Shown here piece by piece: positions 7,910 to 14,309 of a stretch of DNA of 50,916 nucleotides. The DNA is from Deltaproteobacteria bacterium. Lineage in GTDB: Bacteria; Myxococcota_A; UBA796; SXON01. The stretch is taken from contig BJHF01000046.1 of assembly GCA_014191855.1 (NCBI GenBank), forward strand, positions 1 to 50,916, given 5' to 3'. Position numbers and translations under genes: made by a program. The stretch's first letter is position 1; each line of letters starts with the position of its first letter. Below the pieces are notes generated by a model, which searched no databases, was not told the origin of the DNA, and worked only from the letters and a program-made list of their open reading frames with translations.

Positions 7910-9224
7910 GAATGCGGGCGAAAGGTCCACGGAGGATTGGGCGGAGCTCCGTGAGCGCGTCGCGACGATCCGCGCCGGCCTCCCCGCGGTGAATGTGGCC
8001 CAGGCCGCGCGCGACGTGGTGGTGATCGCCTCCAGCTCCCGAGGGGGGAGCTCCATCTTCGCGGAGGTGCTGCGCCGCAGCCGCGCGCTCACCCACTTCC
8101 GCGCCGAGATCAACCCCCAGCTCCGGCTGTTCGGGTGCGCCGGCGGCGACGACGACTCCGTAGCGGCCGATCACCCCATCCCGCCCGGTCTCGGCGAGGC
8201 GCTCGGCGCCGACTGCGGGCAGCCTGCTGCCCGGTTGGAAGGGCAACCCGCGATCCACGCGTTCGCTACGGAGATCGAGGCCCGCTTGGTGCTCCAGTGG
8301 CCCGAGTGGCTCCCCGCGCCGGGGGAGATCCACGCCGACGTGGGGGCGACGCTGGCCGATCTGGGTTCGCAGGAAGGCTGGGCTGCCGGTGAGTTTTCCG
8401 ACGCCCACGCCTTCTACGGGCGGCTTTTCCGCCGCTTCGCCGACCGCTGGTCGGCGTTCAATCCTGGCGCGTACGACCTCGATCGGCGCCGTCTGTCGGG
8501 TTTGGAGCGGCTGTATCTGCCCGGCGCCCCCATCGAGGAGCCGCCGTTCGTCCTGCCGCTCCCTTGGACCCACGCGACGGAGGCCGAGCTTGCGTCGCGA
8601 CCGCTGATCATCAAGACCCCGAGCAACGTATATCGCCTCGACTGGCTGCGACGCCTGTTCCCCAACGCGCGGGTACGGGTGCTGCACCTGACACGAAACG
8701 CCGCGGCGAGCATCAACGGCCTCTACGACGGCTGGCGCTTCAACGGCTTTCACTCTCATAAAATCGACGGGCACGAAGTCGGCAACCTCGCGATCCCCGG
8801 CTACTCCGACACCATCCCCGGTGGCGACCGCTGGTGGAAGTTCGACCGCCCGCCGGGTTGGCGCGCCTGGACGGCGGCGCCGCTGGAGCGCGTGTGTGCG
8901 TTTCAGTGGGCTTCGGCGCATCAGGCGGCGCTGGCGAGCGGCGGCGAGGACCGCTTCGTGCTCCGCTTTGAGGATGTGTTGGGGGACCGATCCCGGCAAG
9001 AAGCGGCGATGCACGCGCTTGAGGCGTGGCTCGGGGTGCCGGTCCGCGACGAGCTCACCCACACCCTCCAGGCCAGCCTCCCCCTCGTGATGGCGACCGA
9101 GCAGCCCCGCCACCGCCGCTGGTTTGCGCGCGCAGAGCTGCTCGGGCCCGTGTGTGCGGAACCCTCGGTGAAGGAGACGATGGCAGCGCTGGGATATCCG
9201 GCGGAGATGGAAGGGTGGGAGTAG
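7899..9224 (+). CDS. Second, divergent sulfotransferase-like protein
   Basis: A 441-aa protein. ASSSRGGSSIFAEVLRRS near residues 44-61 matches the 5'-phosphosulfate-binding loop of sulfotransferases, and VLHLTRNAAASINGL near 265-280 matches the 3'-phosphate motif in diverged form. A long insertion between the two (about 75-240) makes it larger than its neighbour. The GTG at 7899 overlaps the upstream gene by 11 bp; a nearby ATG at 7912 is out of frame. Probably it acts with the preceding gene on the same or successive positions of a substrate (inference). It ends just before the gene-free region and stem-loop copy A. Confidence 0.7.
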   Translation: MAGRNAGERSTEDWAELRERVATIRAGLPAVNVAQAARDVVVIASSSRGGSSIFAEVLRRSRALTHFRAEINPQLRLFGCAGGDDDSVAADHPIPPGLGEALGADCGQPAARLEGQPAIHAFATEIEARLVLQWPEWLPAPGEIHADVGATLADLGSQEGWAAGEFSDAHAFYGRLFRRFADRWSAFNPGAYDLDRRRLSGLERLYLPGAPIEEPPFVLPLPWTHATEAELASRPLIIKTPSNVYRLDWLRRLFPNARVRVLHLTRNAAASINGLYDGWRFNGFHSHKIDGHEVGNLAIPGYSDTIPGGDRWWKFDRPPGWRAWTAAPLERVCAFQWASAHQAALASGGEDRFVLRFEDVLGDRSRQEAAMHALEAWLGVPVRDELTHTLQASLPLVMATEQPRHRRWFARAELLGPVCAEPSVKETMAALGYPAEMEGWE

Positions 9225-9237
9225 GGGGGGGGGAATT

Positions 9238-9292
9238 GGGCGATGCGCGCGGCCCGGTTTCCTTCGTCAGAATTGGGTGGCGGCGCATCGCG
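9238..9292. repeat. Intergenic stem-loop repeat, copy A
   Basis: Perfect 9-bp arms GCGATGCGC (9240-9248) and GCGCATCGC (9283-9291) separated by 34 bp, preceded by GG. It starts 13 bp after the stop of the second sulfotransferase gene. It shares arms and spacing with copies B and C, while the loop is diverged. No U-tract follows, so it is not a textbook terminator. Confidence 0.6.
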
Positions 9293-9504
9293 TGGCGTGG
9301 CGCGGCCGCTGCGACCGTCGGCTGCAATTCTGTGTTCGATGGTGGCCACCGCCGGTCGTGCCGTGGCTGACCCGGGTGGTCGGGGCGGACCTACTGGATG
9401 CCGTCCGGCGCCTGCCGGCACCGCCCGTTGCGCGCCACCGCCCTTGGATTTGGAAGGGTGAAGCACGGACGCCTCGGCACACCGGAGGGCGGCGACGATG
9501 GGCC

Positions 9505-9554
9505 GGCTCTCCTTGCGAGGGGGGTGCCCGGTCACCCCTGTCGCAAGGAGAGCC
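9505..9554. repeat. Long perfect hairpin (14-bp arms plus inner 6-bp stem)
   Basis: GGCTCTCCTTGCGA (9505-9518) pairs perfectly with TCGCAAGGAGAGCC (9541-9554). Inside, GGGGTG (9521-9526) pairs with CACCCC (9533-9538) around a CCCGGT loop. Each half resembles the TCTC...GGGGG unit seen at 150-311, so this is probably two such units in head-to-head arrangement. Confidence 0.65.
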
Positions 9555-9673
9555 AAATCGGCCGCGCGACCGCCGCCGGCGGGGAATGGCTCCACGGCAG
9601 TACGGAATTCACTGCGTTGTACCGTTGGTCAGGGACGCGCGGTTGGTGACGGCGACATGCAAGCCGCCGTCGC

Positions 9674-9722
9674 GCTCTCCTTGCTCATGGGGTGGGAGGT
9701 CACCTTTGCCGCAAAGAGAGCC
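9674..9722. repeat. Degenerate second copy of the long hairpin
   Basis: GCTCTCCTTGC (9674-9684) faces GCAAAGAGAGCC (9711-9722) with one mismatch in the arms. The interior keeps the GGGGTG / GGTCACC pattern of the hairpin at 9505. The substitutions make it a diverged copy of the same element. Confidence 0.5.
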
Positions 9723-10297
9723 AAGCGTCGTGACCGGCCTGCTGTGCGTCGCACAAATCGACGCCGGCGATGCCAAATCCGCAGGTGGCCCGATCCTCGG
9801 AGGCGGTTCCCGCGAGAACGGAGCGTCGGGCGTTCAACGCGAACCGGTTGGCCCCCGCCGACCCTGCCCGGAATTACGATGGACGTCGCGACCTTCGACC
9901 GTACTCGGGCAAATCCACTTCCCATCGCAACCGCCCGTTGCCCGACTCCAATCCTGTCTCCCCAACGCTCCGAAGGCTCGACCACCGGCCTCGCCGAAGC
10001 CTCGATGGCACCCGCCCTTCGGGGGCCACAAGGGCGACACTCGGGGGCCCCACCACCGGGTCCGCCCATCCAGCGAACTCGACGTTCAGGCGGCTGTAGC
10101 GTCATCTCGGTTGTGCCGACCAACCGAACTCGACCTTCAGGTTGCTGAACCCCGACTTCTGTTGGGCGTTTCCAGGGGGAGCGGCCCTACTGGCGAGTCG
10201 CCGCGTGCCCGGCCCTTCCCGCCGGTGTCGAGGATCTCTCGCGGATCGAGCCCCACCTGTTCCTCCAGCCACCAGGCCCGCTAGCCCGAAGCCCCCC

Positions 10298-12502
10298 TCA
10301 CAAACAAACCCCCGCCGAATCACAAGAAAACGTCGCGTCGTCGCCGGCCGACCACGCCGCAGCCCCCGCAATGTCATCCGGCGCGTTGTCCTCGTCGCCC
10401 GCGCCCCAGTCGCAGCCGCTCGACGTGATCGTCGCGCCCGCCGCAGGCGACGCCCAGTACACCGCCCCGCCGGAGTCCGCGACGTTTCCCCAGAATCCGC
10501 CGTCGTCCGCGCAGCTCAGGCTGCCCGACTCCAGGTACACGGCGCCGCCGAGCGCGCCGCCCGTTTCCCCGCTACTCACGGTGTTCCCCGAAAACACGGT
10601 CCCGCTCAGGCTCACGTCGCCCCCTGCGCGCAGCGCGCCGCCGTGAACCACCGCAGCCGCCGCCGCGTCCGTTGCGGTGCAGGCCACCGTGTTGTCGGAG
10701 ATCGCGCTGTCCACCGCCGTTACCGCGCCCGTTGCGGTGAGGATCGACAACGAACACACCACGGGCGCAGCTTGGCTGTACGACGCATTGTTCGCTGAAA
10801 TCGTCGCCCCGTCGAGGTCCAGGGCACCGTCAACCTCCACAATCGACCCCGTCATCCCCGTCGCCGCGTTGCCCCACACCCACGCATCCCGCAACACAAG
10901 GTCGCCCACGCCGCTGAGCGCCGATCCGCGCGAGGACGCGCTCGCCCCAGTGAGCGCCAGCCCCTCCACCACCAGGTCGGCCCCAAACAACACACCCACG
11001 CCCCCCGCCGCGTCGAGCGTCGTCACTTCCGCGCCGTTCACGCTGGTCAACGTCGTCGCCGCATTCGCCACCAGGTTCACGTACCAGGTGCCATCGCAGA
11101 AGGTCACCGTCGTCGGTTCGTCCAACACAACCTCGACCGGCGCCGCGGCGGTCCCAACATAAGCGCTCCCCTCGTCGCGCAACCCGCAGGCGTCGTCGAC
11201 CCAAACCTCGTACCCCGTCGAGCAGACAATCGTGTCACAATCCAAGCCGTCCGGATTGTACCGCACACGGCTGTCGTCGCAGTCACACGCGTCGGCGACC
11301 CCCGGCCCCGGCCCGGAGCCTGGACACGCCATCTTCAGAAAAGCCGATGCATCCCCGAACCCATCCCCGTCGGCGTCCAAATACCACGCCACCGCATCCA
11401 CGCTGTCGTCTTCGTCCACCGCGCCGTCGCAGTCGTGATCCACACCATCGCATTGCTCGACCGCGCCAGGGTGGATCTCGCCGTCGGTTTCGTCACAATC
11501 GTCGCCCGTTGCCGCGAACCCCGCCGGCTGTTCACAAGCCACCGTGTACGCCGAGGGGTTGCCGTATCCGTCCAGATCCCCATCCACGTACCAATTCACC
11601 GCGTCCACGGCCTCGTCGTCCATCGTTTCGCCGTCGCAGTCGTGGTCCACGCTGTCGCAGAACTCGATGCCGCCGGGGTGGATCGCGCCTGCGTTGTCGT
11701 TGCAGTCCCCATCTATCGCCGAATATCCAGCAGGTTGGGTGCAGGCCTCTGCGGTGGCGCGCCGGGTTCCATAGCCGTCCAGATCGGCGTCTGCGTACCA
11801 GGTGAGCGGGTCGGCCGCGTTGGCGGTTGCGTCCCCGTCACAATCGCGGTCGGTCGTGTCACAAAGCTCGGTGGCTCCGGGGTGGATGTCGGCGTCGGTG
11901 TCGTCGCAATCCGAGGCATCCTCCAGCAGCCCGCCCGGGTTGGCGCACGCCGCCGCCCCCGCAAACCGGTCCCCGAAGCCGTCGCCGTCGGCGTCTTCGT
12001 GCCAGAGCGGCGCGTCCACGGACTCCGCGTCGTCCGGCGCACCGTCACAGTCCTGGTCCACGTCGTCGCAATACTCGTCCGCCCCTGGATGGATCTCCGC
12101 GTCCGCGTCGGAACAGTCGCTGAAGTCGGCCACGAAGCCCGCTGGCACGTCACACGCACCGGTTGTGTTGCCGGGGTCTCCGTACCCGTCCCCATCCGCG
12201 TCCGCATACCACACCGTCGGCTCCGCCACGTCGTCGTCGATCACGCCGTTGCAATCGTTATCCCACCAATCGCACTGCTCGGGCGCCCCGGGAAAGCTCG
12301 CCGGGTCGTCATCGCGACAGTCCCCAGGCGCTGAAACAAAGCCCACCGGCGCCTCGCAGGCGAAGCGGACCCGCTCCGCCAGCCCGAAACCATCCCCGTC
12401 ATCATCCCGGTAGAAGGCCGTGGGTTCGGCGCTGTCCCCGCACACCACGGGGGCTACGTCGTCGCACCCGATCAACAGCAGCAGCGGCAAGCAGAGGCGC
12501 AT
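10298..12502 (-). CDS. MopE-repeat lipoprotein with C-terminal beta-helix
   Basis: A 734-aa surface lipoprotein. MRLCLPLLLLIGC is a lipoprotein signal with Cys13 as anchor. Residues from about 28 to 370 hold six repeats of the MopE type, each of the form WYADADGDGYGD...C..PAGF...DCDD.DA.IHPGA.E.CD.VD.DCDG; the Asp-rich loops resemble calcium-binding EF-hand or thrombospondin type-3 loops. The rest, about 400-734, looks like a right-handed parallel beta-helix with Pmp-like pieces (GGAVYLESG, GGAVYWASP). Such proteins bind calcium (and, for MopE itself, copper) at the surface. The start is chosen for the lipobox. It is followed by the gene-free region; the SET gene lies upstream on the same strand. 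Confidence 0.85.
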   Translation of the reverse strand: MRLCLPLLLLIGCDDVAPVVCGDSAEPTAFYRDDDGDGFGLAERVRFACEAPVGFVSAPGDCRDDDPASFPGAPEQCDWWDNDCNGVIDDDVAEPTVWYADADGDGYGDPGNTTGACDVPAGFVADFSDCSDADAEIHPGADEYCDDVDQDCDGAPDDAESVDAPLWHEDADGDGFGDRFAGAAACANPGGLLEDASDCDDTDADIHPGATELCDTTDRDCDGDATANAADPLTWYADADLDGYGTRRATAEACTQPAGYSAIDGDCNDNAGAIHPGGIEFCDSVDHDCDGETMDDEAVDAVNWYVDGDLDGYGNPSAYTVACEQPAGFAATGDDCDETDGEIHPGAVEQCDGVDHDCDGAVDEDDSVDAVAWYLDADGDGFGDASAFLKMACPGSGPGPGVADACDCDDSRVRYNPDGLDCDTIVCSTGYEVWVDDACGLRDEGSAYVGTAAAPVEVVLDEPTTVTFCDGTWYVNLVANAATTLTSVNGAEVTTLDAAGGVGVLFGADLVVEGLALTGASASSRGSALSGVGDLVLRDAWVWGNAATGMTGSIVEVDGALDLDGATISANNASYSQAAPVVCSLSILTATGAVTAVDSAISDNTVACTATDAAAAAVVHGGALRAGGDVSLSGTVFSGNTVSSGETGGALGGAVYLESGSLSCADDGGFWGNVADSGGAVYWASPAAGATITSSGCDWGAGDEDNAPDDIAGAAAWSAGDDATFSCDSAGVCL

Positions 12503-12534
12503 CGCCGACCAAGGTAGCACAGCCCCGCGCGCCC

Positions 12535-12930
12535 TCATCGCGCTGCCCGCCCCCGCTCCGACCACCACGCCTCGCCATACGAGACAAAACACTGGTCCCC
12601 CGCCGGGATCGTGCGCACGGCCACGAACTCGAAGAGCCGCGACTCCAGCACCATGCGGGGCTCCACGTTCGGGTCGTCCGCGTGGTTGAACAAGCTGCCC
12701 CAGCCGAGCACCATCGCGAGCTGGCCGTACAAGGACGAGCGCTTGTCGTAGGTGACCGCAAAAACGTAGTCGTTCAGCGGGGGATTGCTGGTGTCCACGG
12801 GGTCGAGCACGAGGAACGGGGCCCGCTCCAGCACGGTGCTGGGCTCGATGTCCGCGGCGGCGAACACCCCCCACCCGAAGGCGCAGGGGCGCACCTGGAT
12901 CGAGGGGTGATGAAAGATGGGTGAGATCAC
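12535..12930 (-). CDS. SET-domain protein (putative lysine methyltransferase)
   Basis: A 131-aa single-domain protein with the SET signature: FGWGVFAAADI near the N-terminus, the SAM-binding GSLFNHADDPN (NHxxxPN), and the C-terminal IPAGDQCFVSYGEAWW corresponding to the family's catalytic Tyr motif. Pre- and post-SET zinc motifs are absent, as in small bacterial SET proteins. The start is the GTG at 12930: GGGAGGA lies at the right distance upstream, and the codon overlaps the TGA of the upstream membrane-protein gene by four bases. The target is unknown; the coupled membrane protein or a ribosomal protein are possibilities. Confidence 0.85.
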   Translation of the reverse strand: MISPIFHHPSIQVRPCAFGWGVFAAADIEPSTVLERAPFLVLDPVDTSNPPLNDYVFAVTYDKRSSLYGQLAMVLGWGSLFNHADDPNVEPRMVLESRLFEFVAVRTIPAGDQCFVSYGEAWWSERGRAAR

Positions 12931-13175
12931 GACTTCCTCCCTTCGTTTGCTTCTTTCGGCGCGCGCCAGGGCCATGTCCACCCATAGCGCCGATTGTCTT
13001 CTTTCAGCTCCCACCCGGCACCGATGCCGCACAGCAGGTGGTGCACAAACAACCACATCCAGCCCCGCAGGCCCATCATCGGCCCGAGCGCCACCGTCAT
13101 TCCGACGGCGATCAGGATCCACGCGAGCGCGACGCAGGGACCGAGACGGAAGCGGGGTCGGGGGGGCGGTTCCAC
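12927..13175 (-). CDS. Small two-helix membrane protein
   Basis: An 82-aa protein with two hydrophobic segments (GPCVALAWILIAVGMTVALG and GWMWLFVHHLLCGIGAGW) and a basic, Trp-containing tail. No family recognised. GTG at 13175 is the only reasonable in-frame start; the nearby ATG at 13183 is out of frame. It is translationally coupled to the SET-domain gene (4-base overlap), so the two probably form one operon, and it runs divergently from the pseudouridine synthase gene. Confidence 0.65.
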   Translation of the reverse strand: MEPPPRPRFRLGPCVALAWILIAVGMTVALGPMMGLRGWMWLFVHHLLCGIGAGWELKEDNRRYGWTWPWRAPKEANEGRKS

Positions 13176-13199
13176 GGGCGCATGCTAACGGGCGCCACG

Positions 13200-14207
13200 A
13201 TGACCCGGGATCAACCGCACCGCGTGCTGAACATTCGCGACCGCGCCGCGGGGCGCCGGGCCGACACGTTCCTCTCGCTGCGGTTCCCCAGCACCTCCCG
13301 CTCCACCTTCGCGAAGTGGATCAAAGAAGGGATGGTTCAATCAGATGATCGTACGCTCAAGCCCTCCTCGGTGCTGAGGCTGGGCGAAACCCTCCGCATC
13401 TGGTCCCCCGGCCTCGCCCCCACCGACGGCCCCCCGCCGACTCCCCCGATCCTCTTCGAAGACGAGTGGCTGCTCGCCATCGATAAACCAGCGGGGATGC
13501 TCGTACATCCGGTTGGTCAGCGCTACGCCTGGGCGCTCATCGGCCTGGTGCGGGAGCTGCGCCCCGACGCGCGTATCGACCTCTCCCATCGCCTCGACCG
13601 CGACACGAGCGGCGTCGTGCTCCTCACCAAACACGAGGATGCGAACCGGGCGATGAAAGCCGCGTTTCAGTCGCGCAAGGTGAGCAAGACCTACCACGCG
13701 GTAGTGCGGGGCGTGGTGCCCTGGGAGGAGCGGGCGGTGGAGGCGCCGCTCGGCCACAAGATGGGGAGCGAAGTACAGCTTCGACGCGGCGAAGACCCGG
13801 AGGGGGATTCGGCGCTCACCCACATGAAGGTGCTCTCCCGCATGGCGGCGCACACGCTCGTGGAGTGCCGGCCGTTCACCGGGCGAACGCACCAGATCCG
13901 CGCGCACCTCGAGATCGCCGGCTTCCCGATCCTCGGCGACAAGCTCTATGGCCAGCCGGACAACGTGTTCCTGGAGCTGCTCGACCACGGGCTCACCGAC
14001 CGCGTGCGCGCCTTGATCGGATTTCCCCGCCACGCCCTGCACGCGCAGTCCCTGGCGTTTCCCCACCCGAAGTCGGGGCAGATGGTGAAGGTCCGGGCGC
14101 CCCTGCCCGCCGACATGCAGGCGATCGTGGATGGTGCGGTGCCGACGTGGGCGGCGGAAGCCGCGGTCGAGGACGAAGTCGACACGATCGAGGAAGAAGC
14201 AGAGTAA
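13200..14207 (+). CDS. RluA/RluD-family pseudouridine synthase
   Basis: A 335-aa RNA-modifying enzyme that isomerises uridine to pseudouridine in rRNA or tRNA. An S4-like RNA-binding region covers roughly residues 5-62, followed by the catalytic domain. The catalytic Asp lies in HRLDRDTSGVVLL, and later motifs FTGRTHQIRAHL, HPILGD-like GFPILGDKLYG and RHALHAQSLAF are all present. A Glu/Asp-rich C-terminal tail is unusual but harmless. ATG 13200 is chosen; ATG 13182 in the same frame is an alternative and neither has a strong ribosome site. Which uridine it modifies cannot be told from the sequence. Confidence 0.9.
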   Translation: MTRDQPHRVLNIRDRAAGRRADTFLSLRFPSTSRSTFAKWIKEGMVQSDDRTLKPSSVLRLGETLRIWSPGLAPTDGPPPTPPILFEDEWLLAIDKPAGMLVHPVGQRYAWALIGLVRELRPDARIDLSHRLDRDTSGVVLLTKHEDANRAMKAAFQSRKVSKTYHAVVRGVVPWEERAVEAPLGHKMGSEVQLRRGEDPEGDSALTHMKVLSRMAAHTLVECRPFTGRTHQIRAHLEIAGFPILGDKLYGQPDNVFLELLDHGLTDRVRALIGFPRHALHAQSLAFPHPKSGQMVKVRAPLPADMQAIVDGAVPTWAAEAAVEDEVDTIEEEAE

Positions 14208-14214
14208 AGCCTCA

Positions 14215-14275
14215 GGGCGATGCGCCAGGCCCGTCCGCTTGGCTGGGCGCGGGAAGGAAGCGCATCGCGACGAGC
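14215..14275. repeat. Intergenic stem-loop repeat, copy B
   Basis: Arms GCGATGCGC (14217-14225) and GCGCATCGC (14260-14268), 34 bp apart, followed by GACGAGCGC. The loop contains CCCGTCCGCTTGGC, nearly identical to copy C. It begins 8 bp after the pseudouridine synthase stop and about 40 bp before the start of the HMG-CoA reductase fusion, so it could act as an RNA processing or termination signal between them. Confidence 0.7.
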
Positions 14276-14309
14276 GCGCGGATAGGTGGCGCGCCATGTC
14301 CGCCGCACG

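Larger units (their letters stand above)
9225..10297. other. Gene-free, repeat-rich intergenic region
   Basis: About 1.07 kb with no ORF that resembles a protein. It contains stem-loop copy A (9238-9292), a very long perfect hairpin (9505-9554), a degenerate relative of it (9674-9722), and a 17-bp direct repeat spaced by 51 bp (CGAACTCGACsTTCAGG at 10074 and 10125). Codon-position GC bias is weak here compared with the genes around it. It could be decayed coding sequence, a non-coding RNA locus or a repeat landing site; the sequence does not decide between these. Confidence 0.55.

Noticed and set aside
9629..10123. Minus-strand ORF of 164 codons in the gene desert
   Set aside because: Contains the translated hairpin repeat twice and no recognisable domain; not supported as a gene.
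9277..10284. A 335-codon plus-strand open frame in the gene desert
   Set aside because: Pro/Arg/Ser-rich with no pattern, crossing hairpins and repeats; codon-position bias is weak.
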